From Onishia taeanensis (lineage in GTDB: Bacteria; Pseudomonadota; Gammaproteobacteria; Pseudomonadales; Halomonadaceae), in NCBI RefSeq assembly GCF_003268885.1, contig NZ_QLSX01000002.1:212280-276279 (forward strand): a stretch of 64,000 nucleotides of DNA, given 5' to 3'. Each line of letters starts with the position of its first letter. The first letter of the stretch is position 1. This document shows, one piece after another, positions 1 to 10,823 of the stretch. The notes under the pieces are model-generated. The model was not told the origin of the DNA and did not search any database. It worked only from the letters and a program-made list of their open reading frames with translations. The translations under genes and the position numbers were made by a program.

Positions 1-76
1 TGGTGGGTCGTGTAGGATTCGAACCTACGACCAATTGGTTAAAAGCCAACTGCTCTACCAACTGAGCTAACGACCC
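1..76 (-). tRNA. tRNA-Lys (anticodon TTT)
   Basis: The reverse complement folds as a complete 76-nt tRNA. It has a GGGTCGT acceptor strand, the D-loop sequence AGCTCAGTTGGTAGAGC, an anticodon arm TTGGCTTTTAACCAA with anticodon TTT, the T-loop GGTTCGAATCC, and an encoded CCA end. It decodes lysine AAA/AAG. It lies at the very window edge, so its terminator and any following tRNA are not visible. Confidence 0.97.
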
Positions 77-92
77 GCTCGACAGGGCGCAT

Positions 93-121
93 AGGTTACT
101 CGTATCGCCCTGTCTTCGCAA
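93..121 (-). promoter_or_regulatory. probable promoter of tRNA-Lys
   Basis: On the minus strand TTGCGA is followed after 17 bp by TAACCT, ending 17 bp before the tRNA. The stretch after the -10 box is GC-rich (GCGCCCTG), as is usual for stringently controlled stable-RNA promoters. The -10 box is a weak match, so this is a candidate only. Confidence 0.4.
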
Positions 122-138
122 GTCTTTTCAGGCAATTT

Positions 139-996
139 TCAGCGCTTGCGCTGTCCGGTCGGCTTGCGCATGCCTTGCACCGGGCGACGCTTGCGCTTGT
201 CGCGGCTCCAGCGGTTCTTCTCGTCCGGGGTCAGCTCCGGCACCTTGCGCGACTCGAGGCCAGCAAGGGTCGACAGGTTATCGACTTCGGCCTGGGTCAG
301 CTCGGTCCATTCGCCGGCCTTGGCCCGCTTGTCGAGGAAGATATTACCGTAACGCACGCGCTTGAGGCGGCTCACGGTCAGCCCCTGGGATTCCCACAGA
401 CGACGCACCTCGCGGTTGCGGCCCTCCATGATCACCACATGGAACCAGGTGTTGATGCCTTCGCCGCCGAACTCCTGCACGTCGGTGAAGTGCGCGGGGC
501 CATCGTCGAGCATCACGCCCTCGACCATGGTCTTGACGTGGGCCTGGGTCACGTCGCCCATGACCCGCACCGCATATTCGCGCTCGACCTCGGTGGACGG
601 ATGCATCAGCCGGTTGGCCAGTTCGCCATCGGTGGTGAACAGCAGAAGACCGCTGGTGTTGATGTCCAGGCGGCCAACGGCCACCCAGCGCTCGCCCTTG
701 AGGCGCGGCAGGCGCTCGAAGACGGTGCGACGCCCTTCCGGGTCCTTGCGGGTGCACAGCTCGCCCTCGGGCTTGTTGTACATGATGACCCGCCGGGTGC
801 TCTCGGCGGCGGTCTTCAAGCTGACCGGCCGGTCGTCGAGGCTGACCCGATCACGGGGCTCGACGCGATCGCCGAGGCTTGCCACCTGGCCGTTGACCTT
901 GACGCGCCCGGCGCTGATGGCGGTTTCCATCTCGCGGCGCGAGCCGAAGCCGGCACGGGCCAGCACTTTCTGCAGTTTTTCGCTTGTGGTGTTCAT
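139..996 (-). CDS. rluB: 23S rRNA pseudouridine synthase RluB
   Basis: This 285-residue protein of the RsuA/RluB/E/F family is expected to convert U2605 of 23S rRNA to pseudouridine. It begins with an S4 RNA-binding domain (about residues 6-55, [16 protein letters not shown]). The synthase domain follows, with the family motif [17 protein letters not shown], whose Asp is the catalytic residue. The C-terminal tail is rich in Arg and Lys, as in RluB and unlike the shorter RluE. Its ATG overlaps the scpB stop codon by 4 bp (ATGA), so it is probably translated from the scpAB message. The scpA-scpB-rluB order is common in gammaproteobacteria. RluB rather than RluF is inferred from this context and the basic tail. 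Confidence 0.93.
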   Translation of the reverse strand: MNTTSEKLQKVLARAGFGSRREMETAISAGRVKVNGQVASLGDRVEPRDRVSLDDRPVSLKTAAESTRRVIMYNKPEGELCTRKDPEGRRTVFERLPRLKGERWVAVGRLDINTSGLLLFTTDGELANRLMHPSTEVEREYAVRVMGDVTQAHVKTMVEGVMLDDGPAHFTDVQEFGGEGINTWFHVVIMEGRNREVRRLWESQGLTVSRLKRVRYGNIFLDKRAKAGEWTELTQAEVDNLSTLAGLESRKVPELTPDEKNRWSRDKRKRRPVQGMRKPTGQRKR

Positions 997-1931
997 GACT
1001 CTGAGGGTGTCTCGTCAGATGAGTGATCCGTTCCCGCGCGGCCGTCATCATCGACGGTCGGCGCTTGGCGGGCGCGGTCGGCCAGGCGTGCTTCGAGATC
1101 GGCGAAGCTGAGCCCGGCCTGCGTGGACGCCTTCCCGGCGTGTGGGTCCGCGTCGGCCATCCCGACCGTCGCGTGTTCATCGTCGGGCGCCGTAGCTCCC
1201 GCCTGCGGAGCCTGGGCCCCGTCCTGCTGTGCTGGCGATGCTGCCTCTTCTTCTGCGGCAGTGCCGCCAGCATGTGTCTCGTCTTCGCCTGATGGGGTCT
1301 CGCGGGTCTCTTCGTCGTGTAACGCTGCGTCGTCGCCTGCGGCCTCCCCGCTCGACCTCTCTGAACCATCAGCAGACTGCTCGAGCTCGTTGAAGCGCGC
1401 CTCGAAGTCCTTCAGCTCGTGCATCGGCGGCAGCCCGTCCAGGGTCTTGAGGCCGAAGTCGTCGAGGAAGGCGCGGGTCGTGGCGTACACCGAAGGTCGC
1501 CCGGGCACATCCCGCTGACCCACCACACGAATCCAGCCGCGCTCGCTCAGGGTGCGCATGATCGAACTCGATACCGCCACGCCGCGCACCTCTTCGATAT
1601 CGCCACGGGTCACCGGCTGACGATAGGCAATCAGCGCCAGGGTTTCCAGCAGCGCGCGGGAATAGCGCTGCGGACGCTCGTCCCACAGCCGCGACACCCA
1701 GGGCGACAGGCGCTGGCGAATGCGCAACTGAAAGCCCGAAGCGGTCTCGATCAGCTCCAGGGCGCCGGATTCCAGGCGCTCGCCGAGCCGGGCCAGCGCC
1801 TCTCTAAGGTCGCGCCGCGGCGGCCGCTCATGATCGTCGAACAGGCTCTCCAGGCGCTCCGTCGACAGCGGCTCGCCGGCGGCCAGCAGGGCCGCTTCGA
1901 GAATCTGATCGAGATGGTGGCGCTCGTTCAT
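993..1931 (-). CDS. scpB: segregation and condensation protein B
   Basis: ScpB is the winged-helix kleisin-interacting subunit of the SMC-ScpAB condensin, which organises and segregates the chromosome. The first ~185 residues carry the two winged-helix domains (for example [24 protein letters not shown] and [17 protein letters not shown] in shorter pieces). The last ~120 residues are an acidic, Ala/Glu/Asp-rich, low-complexity tail with no recognisable fold, which makes the protein longer (312 residues) than typical ScpB (~180-200). It starts 10 bp downstream of the scpA stop and overlaps rluB by 4 bp. The tail probably does not affect the core function, but that is not shown by sequence. Confidence 0.93.
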   Translation of the reverse strand: MNERHHLDQILEAALLAAGEPLSTERLESLFDDHERPPRRDLREALARLGERLESGALELIETASGFQLRIRQRLSPWVSRLWDERPQRYSRALLETLALIAYRQPVTRGDIEEVRGVAVSSSIMRTLSERGWIRVVGQRDVPGRPSVYATTRAFLDDFGLKTLDGLPPMHELKDFEARFNELEQSADGSERSSGEAAGDDAALHDEETRETPSGEDETHAGGTAAEEEAASPAQQDGAQAPQAGATAPDDEHATVGMADADPHAGKASTQAGLSFADLEARLADRARQAPTVDDDGRAGTDHSSDETPSES

Positions 1932-1940
1932 GGCGCGGGC

Positions 1941-2924
1941 TTACTCCTGCTCGGCATCGGTGAGCGGCGGTGGGCGCCGCCCCGGGTCTTGCGTGTCATC
2001 GGTGGCCTCGAAGGGGCTTTCCTCTCCCCTTTCCGCCTCGCCGGCCACAGGCTCGTCGGCTTGCTCAGGCTGATAGGCCTGCTCCGGCTCGGCCAGCCGC
2101 GCGCGGACGTGAATCGGCGACAGTGGCGCATTCTGCACGATCTCGATCATCGCTTCCTTGGCAAGCTCGAGCAGTGCCATGAAGGTCACCACCACGCCTG
2201 CTTTGCCCTCCTCCAGCGTAAAAAGCGCTTCAAAGGGGGTATAGCGCTGATGATGCAGCGCCTCCATGATCTTGAGCATGCGTTCGCGGGTCGACAGCAC
2301 CTCGCGGCTGATATGGTGCTCCTGGGTCAGCTCGGCGCGCTTCATGATGCCCGCCAGGGCACCGAGAAGCTCGTCGAGCTCCACGTCCGGATGCACCACC
2401 CGCGTCTCGAGATCGGGCAAGGCGGCAGTGGCCGGGAACCAGTCGCGGCCGACCCGGGGCAGTTCGCCGAGCGACTCGGCGGCCTCCTTGAGGCGCTCGT
2501 ACTCCTGCAGGCGACGGATCAGCTCGGCCCTGGGATCGCCTTCGTCATCCTCGTCGTCGCCCTTGGGCGGGCGCGGCAGCAGGGTGCGCGACTTGATCTC
2601 GGCGAGCATCGCCGCCATCAGCAGATACTCGCCGGCAAGCTCGATCTGCATCGCCTTCATCAGCTCAACGTACTCGATGTACTGACGGGTGATCGCGGCC
2701 ACGTCGATGGACAGGATGTCCAGATTCTGGCGGCGGATCAGGTACAGCAGCAAATCCAGCGGGCCCTCGAAGGTTTCGAGAAAGACCCGCAGCGCTTCGG
2801 GAGGAATGTACAGATCCTCCGGCATCTGGGTGATCGGCTGATCGAACAGCCGCGCGAGGATATCCGCCTGCTCGGCGGCGGCAGCTGGCTCATCGTCACG
2901 CGCCGTCTCGGATATCTCGCTCAC
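1941..2924 (-). CDS. scpA: segregation and condensation protein A
   Basis: ScpA is the kleisin that bridges the SMC heads and binds ScpB. The protein has 327 residues. The kleisin core begins near residue 48 with FEGPLDLLLYLIRRQNLDI, the diagnostic ScpA motif. The middle contains the helical region (VELMKAMQIELAGEYLLMAA), and the C-terminal winged helix lies around residues 210-280. An N-terminal acidic stretch and a Glu/Pro-rich C-terminal tail extend the family core. It is the first gene of the scpA-scpB-rluB cluster on the minus strand. Its stop lies 9 bp before the scpB start, so co-transcription is likely. Confidence 0.93.
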   Translation of the reverse strand: MSEISETARDDEPAAAAEQADILARLFDQPITQMPEDLYIPPEALRVFLETFEGPLDLLLYLIRRQNLDILSIDVAAITRQYIEYVELMKAMQIELAGEYLLMAAMLAEIKSRTLLPRPPKGDDEDDEGDPRAELIRRLQEYERLKEAAESLGELPRVGRDWFPATAALPDLETRVVHPDVELDELLGALAGIMKRAELTQEHHISREVLSTRERMLKIMEALHHQRYTPFEALFTLEEGKAGVVVTFMALLELAKEAMIEIVQNAPLSPIHVRARLAEPEQAYQPEQADEPVAGEAERGEESPFEATDDTQDPGRRPPPLTDAEQE

Positions 2925-3061
2925 ACCCTGGGGGATCTCCTGCCATCGTGGCGCCGGCCCGCGTGACCGGCAAAGTCGCGCAGTCTACCAAGAGTCATGC
3001 CCCGGACGTAAGCCAGCCGTGACGCTGGCTATCTCGTTCAAGGACGAAACCCAAAGCGACA

Positions 3062-5011
3062 TCACCTATCCGGGCCGGCCGCCTCGGCCTTGCGGTAGCG
3101 CCCCTGATAATCGAAGAGCTTGTCGCGCACCTGCCAGAAGCGCCCCACCTTGCGGCCTACCACGAAATCGGGCGCCTTGAGCCGGGCTTCGCCCTGTACC
3201 ACTTCCTGAATGCTGGTCGGCCGCCAGTCGGTGCCTGGGGCCCGCAGATGCCGGGCGAGAAAGGCACGCTGGAAGGCGTGGCGCTGGGCCGGCGTCTCCA
3301 GCGCAAACCACTCGGCGAGCGCGGTGCCATCTTCATCGTAATAGCTGATCTTGAGTCGCTCCAGGCCTCGACCATTGCGCGCCGTCTCGAGCTGCATGGC
3401 GCTGACCCTCAGCACCCGGGCATCGCGCAGCTTGAGGGCCTCACGCAGCTTGTCGTCAGGGTCCACCAGCCGCTCGCCACAACCGTGGCAGGTCCGCGCC
3501 GCGATGTCATTCTCCGCACCGCAGCATTCGCAGGCCTTGAAGCGAAAGCGAAACGAGCACTGTTCACTGGCGCCCGACGCCGCGCCTTGACCTTTATTGC
3601 CGCCCGAAGCCGCGCCTTGCCCTTTATTGGCGCCCGACGCCGCGCCTTGACTCTTATTGGCGCCCGACGCCGCGCCACCTTGCCTGTCGCTTTCGTCCTT
3701 CATACCCGGTTCGTTGCGTTCGATCAGCCCCTGACAGCGCCGGCCAAAGTGCTCGATGACCAGCTCGCCGTCCATGCGCCCCCAGAACAGGTTGGCGTGG
3801 CCGCACTCGGGACATTCCACCTGCACCGGCTCGGTGTCACCGGCCGGGCGCGGCGCGGCGACCTCGGGGGCATAGATATCCCAGGGGTTGCCGGCGTAGT
3901 CGAGGATCAGGCAATCGCGCTTGCCCGGCGCCAGCCGCAGGCCGCGACCGATGATCTGCTGGGAGAGACTCACCGACTCGGTGGGTCGCAGTATCGCGAT
4001 CAGATCCACGTGCGGCGCATCGAAGCCGGTGGTCAGCACCGAGACGTTGACCAGGTACTTGAGCGCGCGGGCCTTGAAGGCCGCGATCAGCCGCTCCCGC
4101 TCATCCGAGGCCGTGGTGCCAGTGATCAGCGCCGTCTCGGCGGCGGGCAGCAGGCCGGTCACTTCCTCGGCGTGCTCGACGGTTGAACAGAACAGCATCA
4201 CGCCCTGTCGGTCCTCGGCGCGGGCCATGACATCGGCGACGATGCCGGGCGTGGCTCGGGCGCCCTTGACCACCTGGTTCATCTCCTGCTCATTGAAGCT
4301 GCCGCCGATGCCTGGCGCCAGCGCCGAGAAGTCATAACCCTCGATGGCCACGTCGATGCGCCGGGGCTCGCTCAGGTAGCCCTGGCGCACCATCAGCCGC
4401 AACGGCTGCTCGAAGACGCAGTCCTTGAAGAAGCAGTCCTCGTCGCCCCGCACCATGCCATGGTGATGACGATGGAAGATGAAGCCCTGCCCGAGGCGAT
4501 AAGGAGTGGCGGTCAGGCCCAGCACCTTGAGGCGGGGATTGGCCTCGCCCAGAGCGCTGATCACGCGACGGTAGCTGGCATCTTCACCCAGCGAGACCCG
4601 ATGGCACTCGTCGATCACCACCAGGGTAAAGTCCCCCGCCGAGAAGGCATCGAGGCCGTTGATCACCGACTGCACCGAGCCGAACACCACCTGCCGGGTC
4701 GCCTCCTTGCGCTTGAGCCCGGCGCTGAAGATATCCGCCGAGAGGCCGTAGGCCTCGTACTTGGCGTGATTCTGCTCGACCAGCTCGCGCACATGGGCGA
4801 GCACCAGCACGCGGCCGCGGGCGATGCGGGCGAGCTCGGCGATCACCAGCGACTTGCCGCTGCCGGTGGGCAGCACCACCACGGCCGGCGCGTCACTGCC
4901 ACGGAAATGGGCAATGGTGCGTGCCACCGCCTCGTGCTGGTAGGGGCGCAGGGTTGGCACGTCGGAGGCGAGCGGTGTCGCGGAGGGGGCGGTTTGCGTC
5001 ATGGCGCGCAT
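3062..5011 (-). CDS. radD: RadD-type DNA-repair helicase
   Basis: This is a superfamily 2 helicase closely resembling E. coli RadD (YejH), an ATPase that acts with RecA and SSB in double-strand-break repair. It has LRPYQHEAV at the N-terminus, Walker A PTGSGKS (residues 48-54), a DECH box (134-137), the TATPYRLG motif III region, and the helicase C motif [16 protein letters not shown] cysteine-rich zinc region follows ([12 protein letters not shown], then [18 protein letters not shown]). Unlike E. coli RadD, a run of 10-residue Ala/Ser/Gly/Asn/Lys/Gln repeats (DNA 3571-3680) interrupts this zinc region. An alternative ATG lies 9 bp downstream (5002). Neither start has a strong Shine-Dalgarno site. 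Confidence 0.92.
   Translation of the reverse strand: MRAMTQTAPSATPLASDVPTLRPYQHEAVARTIAHFRGSDAPAVVVLPTGSGKSLVIAELARIARGRVLVLAHVRELVEQNHAKYEAYGLSADIFSAGLKRKEATRQVVFGSVQSVINGLDAFSAGDFTLVVIDECHRVSLGEDASYRRVISALGEANPRLKVLGLTATPYRLGQGFIFHRHHHGMVRGDEDCFFKDCVFEQPLRLMVRQGYLSEPRRIDVAIEGYDFSALAPGIGGSFNEQEMNQVVKGARATPGIVADVMARAEDRQGVMLFCSTVEHAEEVTGLLPAAETALITGTTASDERERLIAAFKARALKYLVNVSVLTTGFDAPHVDLIAILRPTESVSLSQQIIGRGLRLAPGKRDCLILDYAGNPWDIYAPEVAAPRPAGDTEPVQVECPECGHANLFWGRMDGELVIEHFGRRCQGLIERNEPGMKDESDRQGGAASGANKSQGAASGANKGQGAASGGNKGQGAASGASEQCSFRFRFKACECCGAENDIAARTCHGCGERLVDPDDKLREALKLRDARVLRVSAMQLETARNGRGLERLKISYYDEDGTALAEWFALETPAQRHAFQRAFLARHLRAPGTDWRPTSIQEVVQGEARLKAPDFVVGRKVGRFWQVRDKLFDYQGRYRKAEAAGPDR
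3571..3680 (-). repeat. 30-bp tandem repeats inside radD
   Basis: Three full 30-bp units (3571-3600, 3601-3630, 3631-3660) and a partial fourth differ from one another at only a few positions. On the minus strand they encode 10-residue units of the type [10 protein letters not shown]. They sit between the two cysteine clusters of RadD. Confidence 0.95.
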
Positions 5012-5142
5012 TCTACCTTAGCGCCGGGCCAAACGTAGATAACCAGAGAACCAGAGAGATAGAGAGACAGGGCGTGGGTGGCAAAGGGCAAAGGCAAGCG
5101 ATCAGCACCAAGAGATCGCAACGAGAGCGCCAAGAGCAGCAC

Positions 5143-5171
5143 AAAAAAGCGCCGCCCCGAGGGGCGGCGCT
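5143..5171 (-). terminator. Rho-independent terminator of purL
   Basis: A perfect GC-rich stem (AGCGCCGCCCC paired with GGGGCGGCGCT, GA in the loop) lies 99 bp past the purL stop. On the minus strand it is followed by six T residues. Confidence 0.9.
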
Positions 5172-5269
5172 TGCTGGCTTGAGATCGGGCCGGTGCCTGA
5201 CTGGCCGGGCGTGGCTAGCCTGACCTGACAGGCCGAGCCCTTCGGCTCGGCGCGTCAGGGCTCCCGGGC

Positions 5270-8200
5270 TCAGCCCAGCCAGGCGCGAGCGTTGCGGAAC
5301 AGCCGTAGCCAGGCGCCGTCCTGCGTCCACTCGGCTGGACGCCAGGAGTTGGTCACCGCACGCGCCACCCGCTCAGGGTGCGGCATCATGATGGTGACGC
5401 GCCCGTCCGGCGTGGTCAGGCCGGTGATCCCCGAGGCGGAGCCGTTGGGGTTGGCCGGATAGCGGCTGGTGACCTGGCCGTAGTTGTCGACGTAGCGCAG
5501 CGCGATCTGATCGCTGCCCTGCATGGCGCGCAGGTGGCCCGCGTCGCGGAACTCGGCACGGCCCTCGCCGTGGGCCACGGCGATCGGCAGTCGCGAGCCT
5601 TCCATGCCGGCGAGCAGGATGGAGGGGCTCTTCTCGACCTGCACCATCGACACCCGGGCCTCGAACTGCTCGGACTCGTTGCGCACGAAGCGCGGCCAGT
5701 TCTCGGCGCCGGGGATCAGCTCCTTGAGCTGGGAGAGCATCTGGCAGCCGTTGCACACGCCCAGCGAGAAGCTGTCCTCGCGCTCAAAGAAGGACGCGAA
5801 CTGCTCCCGGGCGCGCTCGTTGAACAGCACCGACTTGGCCCAGCCGCCGCCGGCGCCCAGCACGTCGCCGTAGGAGAAGCCGCCGCAGGCGACCAGCCCC
5901 TTGAACTCATCGAGACTGACGCGGCCGGCGAGGATATCGCTCATGTGCACATCCACCGCTTCGAAGCCGGCGCGATCGAAGGCCGCCGCCATTTCGACGT
6001 GGCCGTTGACGCCCTGCTCGCGCAGGATCGCCATCGGCGGGCGGGCCAAGTTGACGAACGGCGCGGTGATGTCCTCGTCAACGTCGAAGCTCGGGGTCGC
6101 CGAGAGGCCCGGGTCACGGGCGTCGAGCAGGCCGTCGAATTCGTTCTTGGCGCACTCGGGATTGTCGCGCAGCGCCTGCATCCGGTAGCTGGTCTCGCTC
6201 CAGGTGCGCTGGGTCAGCTGGCGAGTGGTCTCGAGCAGCGGCTCCTCGAACAGCGTCACACGCACCTGATCGTCGTAGCGTGGACGGGCGATGACGCCGC
6301 AGGTATCGATGCCGGCGGCGGCAAACTGCGCCAGCACCGCCTCGGTGTCGCGGCGATTGACCTGGATCACCGCACCAAGCTCTTCCGCGAACAGGGCATC
6401 GACCGCCTCGACCGGCTCGTCGACCAGCCAGTCGAGCTTGATCTCGAGGCCCGCGTGAGCGGCGAAGGCCATTTCCAGCAGGGTGGTGATCAGGCCACCG
6501 TCGCTGCGGTCGTGGTAGGCCAGCAGCTGGCCGTCGGCATTCAGCCCCTGGATGACACTGAAGAAGGCCTTCAGGTCTTCGGGATCGTCGACGTCCGGGC
6601 AGTCATGGCCGACCTGGCCGTAGACCTGAGCCAGGGCCGAGCCGCCGAGGCGGTTCCGCCCGGCGCCGAGATCGATCAGGATCAGGTCGGATTCGTCCTG
6701 CTCCAGGTTGATCTGCGGGGTCAGGGTGCGCAGCGCATCGCTGACCGGGGCGAAGCCGGTGATCGCCAATGAGAGCGGCGCGGTGACGCTCTTGTCCTCG
6801 CCTTCCTCGTCCTGCCAAGCGGTGCGCATGGACATCGAGTCCTTGCCCACGGGGATGGCAATGCCCAGCGCCGGGCACAGCTCCATGCCCACCGCATGCA
6901 CGGCGTCATACAGTGCCTGGTTCTCGCCGGTGTGGTCGGCGGCGCTCATCCAGTTGGCGGACAGCTTGATGTCGGAAAGCTTGCCGATCGGCGCCGCGGC
7001 CAGGTTGGTGATCGACTCGGCCACCGCCAGCCGGGCGCTGGCGGCCGGGTCGATCAGCGCCACCGGCGGCCGCTCGCCCATCGCCATGGCTTCGCCCTGG
7101 TGGGTATCGAAGCTGGCGGTGGTCACGGCGACATCCGCCACCGGCACCTGCCAGGGGCCGACCATCTGGTCGCGGGCGACCTGACCGGTGATCGAGCGGT
7201 CGCCGATGGTGATCAAAAAGCTCTTGGAGGCCACGGCGGGCAGACGCAGCACCCGGTCCAGCGCTTCGCGCAGGTCCAGGTTATCCAGCGCCACGCCGGG
7301 CATATCACGCTCTTCGCGACTGAACTCGCGCTGCATCTTGGGCGGCTTGCCGAACAGCACGCTCATCGGCAGGTCGACCGGCTTGGTGTCGAAGTGACCG
7401 TCGCGGACTTCGAGGTGATGGGCCTCGGTGGCCTCGCCGACCACCGCGAAGGGGCAACGCTCGCGCTCGCAAAGCGCCTCGAAGGTCGCGAGCTGCTCGG
7501 GCGGCACCGCCAGCACATAGCGCTCCTGGGCCTCGTTGCACCAGATTTCCAGCGGGCTCATGCCCGGCTCGGCGTTGGGCACCGCACGCAGCTCGAAGAC
7601 ACCGCCGCGCCCGCCGTCCTTGACCAGCTCCGGGAGGGCGTTGGACAGGCCGCCGGCACCGACGTCGTGGATAAAGCAGACCGGATTCTCATCACCCAGT
7701 GCCCAGCAGCGGTCGATGACTTCCTGGGAGCGACGCTCGATCTCGGGGTTGTCGCGCTGCACCGAGGCGAAGTCGAGATCTTCGCTGGAGCTGCCTGAAG
7801 CCATCGAGGAGGCTGCGCCACCGCCGAGGCCGATCAGCATCGCCGGGCCGCCCATCACGATCAGCTTGGCGCCGACGGGGATATCGCCCTTCTCGACGTG
7901 GCCGTCACGGACGTTGCCGTAGCCGCCGGCCAGCATGATCGGCTTGTGGTAGCCGCGGCGCTCGATACCGCCAGCGCCCAGGGCGTCCTGCTCGTAGGTA
8001 CGGAAATAGCCGGCGAGGTTCGGGCGGCCGAACTCGTTGTTGAAGGCGGCACCACCGATCGGCCCTTCGAGCATGATGGAGAGCGCCGACTGGATGCGCT
8101 CGGGCTTGCCGTAGTCGAAGGCTTCCCAGGGCTGCACGAACTCGGGGATACGCAGGTTCGAGACCGAAAAGCCGGTGAGGCCGGCCTTGGGCTTGCCGCC

Positions 8201-9190
8201 GAGACCGGTGGCACCCTCGTCGCGGATCTCGCCGCCGGCACCGGTGGCCGCACCGGGATGCGGGGCAATGGCGGTCGGATGGTTGTGGGTCTCGACCTTC
8301 ATCAGGATCTGGATCGGTTCCTGATGGCTTGCGTAGGTGGCCCGCTCACCCGCCTTGCCGGTCAGCGGCGCGGCGAAGAAACGCCCCGCCTCGCTGCCAC
8401 GAATCACCGCAGCATTGTCGCTGTAGGCTGAAAGAGTATCTTCCGGCGACTGCTCGTGGGTATTCTTGATCATCTTGAACAGCGAGCGCGGCTGCGCCTC
8501 GCCGTCGATCACCCAGTCGGCGTTGAAGTTCTTGTGGCGGCAGTGCTCGGAGTTGGCCTGGGCGAACATCATCAGCTCGACGTCGGCCGGGTTGCGGCCC
8601 AGCCCTTCGAAGGCTTCGAGCAGGTAGTCGATCTCGTCTTCGGCGAGCGCCAGACCGAGCGCCTGGTTGGCCTCGACCAGGGCCGCGCGGCCCTTGGCCA
8701 GCACATCGACCTGGCCAAGCGGGGCCGGCGACTGATGGGAGAACAGCTTGGCCGCATCGGAGGCATTGGTCAGCACCGACTCGGTCATGCGGTCGTGGAT
8801 CGTCGCCACGATCGCCTCGAAGGCTTCCTCGGAGAGAGTGCCGTCGAGCTGCACACGATAAGCGATACCGCGCTCCAGGCGCTGGATCTTGTCCAGGCCA
8901 CAGTTGCGCACGATATCGGTGGCCTTCGAGGACCAGGGCGACTGGGTGCCGATACGCGGCACCACCAAAAACAGATGACCGTCGCGCGCGCCGGCCGGGG
9001 CCGCGGCCCCATAGTCCAGCAGACGCTCGAGGGTCGCGGTTTCTTCGGCGGACAGATCGCCGTCATGGTCGATGAAATGGACGTAGTCGGCCGTGAGGGA
9101 GGCGACTTCCGGTACCTGAGTACGCAGGGCGGCCATCAGCTTGGCATGACGGAAATCAGAGAGGGCGGGCGCACCTCGCAGTTCGAGCAT
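5270..9190 (-). CDS. purL: phosphoribosylformylglycinamidine synthase PurL
   Basis: PurL converts FGAR, glutamine and ATP to FGAM in de novo purine synthesis, in the cytoplasm. The product of 1306 residues is the large single-chain form (E. coli has 1295). The start [11 protein letters not shown] matches the E. coli N-terminus. The upstream in-frame ATG at 9277 would add 29 residues with no counterpart. In order it has the FGAR-AT N domain, the linker ([30 protein letters not shown] in pieces), two AIRS-like synthetase halves with ATP-binding glycine motifs, and a C-terminal class I glutaminase. The glutaminase has the nucleophile motif GVCNGCQML and the HPER segment. It is divergent from mltF, the same pairing as in E. 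coli. Confidence 0.97.
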   Translation of the reverse strand: MLELRGAPALSDFRHAKLMAALRTQVPEVASLTADYVHFIDHDGDLSAEETATLERLLDYGAAAPAGARDGHLFLVVPRIGTQSPWSSKATDIVRNCGLDKIQRLERGIAYRVQLDGTLSEEAFEAIVATIHDRMTESVLTNASDAAKLFSHQSPAPLGQVDVLAKGRAALVEANQALGLALAEDEIDYLLEAFEGLGRNPADVELMMFAQANSEHCRHKNFNADWVIDGEAQPRSLFKMIKNTHEQSPEDTLSAYSDNAAVIRGSEAGRFFAAPLTGKAGERATYASHQEPIQILMKVETHNHPTAIAPHPGAATGAGGEIRDEGATGLGGKPKAGLTGFSVSNLRIPEFVQPWEAFDYGKPERIQSALSIMLEGPIGGAAFNNEFGRPNLAGYFRTYEQDALGAGGIERRGYHKPIMLAGGYGNVRDGHVEKGDIPVGAKLIVMGGPAMLIGLGGGAASSMASGSSSEDLDFASVQRDNPEIERRSQEVIDRCWALGDENPVCFIHDVGAGGLSNALPELVKDGGRGGVFELRAVPNAEPGMSPLEIWCNEAQERYVLAVPPEQLATFEALCERERCPFAVVGEATEAHHLEVRDGHFDTKPVDLPMSVLFGKPPKMQREFSREERDMPGVALDNLDLREALDRVLRLPAVASKSFLITIGDRSITGQVARDQMVGPWQVPVADVAVTTASFDTHQGEAMAMGERPPVALIDPAASARLAVAESITNLAAAPIGKLSDIKLSANWMSAADHTGENQALYDAVHAVGMELCPALGIAIPVGKDSMSMRTAWQDEEGEDKSVTAPLSLAITGFAPVSDALRTLTPQINLEQDESDLILIDLGAGRNRLGGSALAQVYGQVGHDCPDVDDPEDLKAFFSVIQGLNADGQLLAYHDRSDGGLITTLLEMAFAAHAGLEIKLDWLVDEPVEAVDALFAEELGAVIQVNRRDTEAVLAQFAAAGIDTCGVIARPRYDDQVRVTLFEEPLLETTRQLTQRTWSETSYRMQALRDNPECAKNEFDGLLDARDPGLSATPSFDVDEDITAPFVNLARPPMAILREQGVNGHVEMAAAFDRAGFEAVDVHMSDILAGRVSLDEFKGLVACGGFSYGDVLGAGGGWAKSVLFNERAREQFASFFEREDSFSLGVCNGCQMLSQLKELIPGAENWPRFVRNESEQFEARVSMVQVEKSPSILLAGMEGSRLPIAVAHGEGRAEFRDAGHLRAMQGSDQIALRYVDNYGQVTSRYPANPNGSASGITGLTTPDGRVTIMMPHPERVARAVTNSWRPAEWTQDGAWLRLFRNARAWLG

Positions 9191-9332
9191 GTCGTTCGAG
9201 CCTCGGGAACAAAGCATGAAATGGGGGCCGCGGCCTGCGGCAACGAATTCCCCATGATACTGGAAAGGCCGCGCCACCGAAATCCGCGAGGTGGCAGCCT
9301 GTAAAAGGGTAGTTTAAGGTGAGCTTTCCTTA

Positions 9333-10823
9333 TTGCGACTGAATCTACTAATGCTAAAGGCCGTCGCCCGACATCTGCTGCACTACCATCGCTGGTACCT
9401 GTCGCTGGGCGTTGCCGTCACCCTGGCCCTGCTGCCGCATCGTCAGAACCCGGCTCCAAACCGCCATTTGGAGGAGGTTCGCGACCGCGACTTCCTGACT
9501 GTCGTCAGCCGCAACACCCCGACCAGCTACTACGAAGGCCGCCGCGGACCGACCGGCTTCGAGTACGAATTGGCGCGCCGCTTCGCCGACCACCTGGGCG
9601 TCAGCCTGTCGATGGAAACCAAGAGCGACATCGCCAGCGTGCTTCAGAGCGTCGCCAGTGGCGAGGGCGATATGGGTGCCGCGGCGCTGACCCTGGCGCC
9701 GTCCAGAACCGACCTCAACTTCAGTACCGCCATCCTCGAGCTACAGCCGCAGGTGGTCTATCGTCGCGGACTACCCCCGGTGGACAGTGTCGACGACCTC
9801 GTGGGTCTCGAGATCGCTACCATTCGCGACTCCGGGATCGGTGGCGTGCTGCGCGGCCTGCAGGAAGAGTTTCCCGAACTCAGCTGGCGCGAGGCCGCCG
9901 ATCTGGAGGTGGCCGACCTGTTACAGCGCGTCGAGGAGGGTGAACTGGATGCCGCGGTGATCTTCACGCATCAGTTCACCCTCAACCGCCTGTTCTTCCC
10001 CGGCGTCGATGATGGCGTCACTCTCGGTGAACCCCTGAGCATGGTCTGGGCCTTTCCGGCCGACTACGGCCTTGGCCTGCAGCGCGAAGCGAACGACTTT
10101 CTGGCGTCGCTACGGCGCGACGGCACGCTCAATGCTCTGATCAAGCGTTACTTCGGTCAGGAGGACTATCTCGAGTACGTCGGCGCCCGCACCTTCATTC
10201 GCCAGCTTCAGGAGAAGCTCGACGACTACGATGACCTGTTTCGCAAGGCCGCGAGGGAGACCGGGTTCGACTGGAAACTGCTGGCAGCGCTCGGGTATCA
10301 GGAATCCCACTGGGAGCCACGCGCCACCTCGCCTACCGGGGTACGTGGGCTGATGATGCTGACCAACGCCACCGCCTCCGAAATGGACGTCAGCAACCGT
10401 CTCGACCCTGCACAAAGCATCGACGGCGGTGCCCGCTACCTGCGCGAGATGATGGACCGCCTGCAGGAAGAAATCACCGGCGATGACCGGCTATGGATGG
10501 CGCTTGCCGCCTACAATGTGGGCCTTGGCCATCTCTATGACGCCCAGAAGATCGCCGAGATGCGCGGCGGTGACCCCTATGCCTGGCCGGACGTACGCGA
10601 GGCGCTGCCACTGCTGCAGAATCGCGCCTGGTACTCCAAGGTGCGTCACGGCTATGCCCGCGGCGGCGAGCCGGTGATCTACGTGCGCAATATTCGGCGC
10701 TATTACGAGATCCTCAACTACGTCGACCGCAGTCAACAGCAGTTCTTCCAGCTCAACGAGCGGGCAGAAAGCGAAACGGCTGACGACGGTCAGCAGTATG
10801 ATCGCATCCCACCGATCCTATGA
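9333..10823 (+). CDS. mltF: membrane-bound lytic murein transglycosylase F
   Basis: MltF cleaves the MurNAc-GlcNAc bond of peptidoglycan, releasing 1,6-anhydro products. Residues ~50-280 form a solute-binding-protein-like domain ([15 protein letters not shown]). Residues ~300-460 form the SLT catalytic domain with the catalytic Glu in YQESHW, followed by [12 protein letters not shown]. The TTG start has AAGGTGAG nine bases upstream. The ATG at 9351 lacks a ribosome site. The N-terminus is a hydrophobic anchor without a lipobox Cys, unlike the lipoprotein paralogue at 36503. Its stop overlaps the start of the following diguanylate cyclase (ATGA), so the two are translationally coupled. It is the syntenic MltF, being adjacent to purL. 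Confidence 0.92.
   Translation: MRLNLLMLKAVARHLLHYHRWYLSLGVAVTLALLPHRQNPAPNRHLEEVRDRDFLTVVSRNTPTSYYEGRRGPTGFEYELARRFADHLGVSLSMETKSDIASVLQSVASGEGDMGAAALTLAPSRTDLNFSTAILELQPQVVYRRGLPPVDSVDDLVGLEIATIRDSGIGGVLRGLQEEFPELSWREAADLEVADLLQRVEEGELDAAVIFTHQFTLNRLFFPGVDDGVTLGEPLSMVWAFPADYGLGLQREANDFLASLRRDGTLNALIKRYFGQEDYLEYVGARTFIRQLQEKLDDYDDLFRKAARETGFDWKLLAALGYQESHWEPRATSPTGVRGLMMLTNATASEMDVSNRLDPAQSIDGGARYLREMMDRLQEEITGDDRLWMALAAYNVGLGHLYDAQKIAEMRGGDPYAWPDVREALPLLQNRAWYSKVRHGYARGGEPVIYVRNIRRYYEILNYVDRSQQQFFQLNERAESETADDGQQYDRIPPIL

Noticed and set aside
175-1026. 283-codon plus-strand frame opposite rluB
   Set aside because: It is antisense to a clear rluB and has no family motifs. Long antisense frames are expected at this GC content.
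5378-6772. 464-codon plus-strand frame opposite purL
   Set aside because: It shadows the PurL glutaminase and synthetase domains; composition is Gly/Ala/His-rich and matches nothing.
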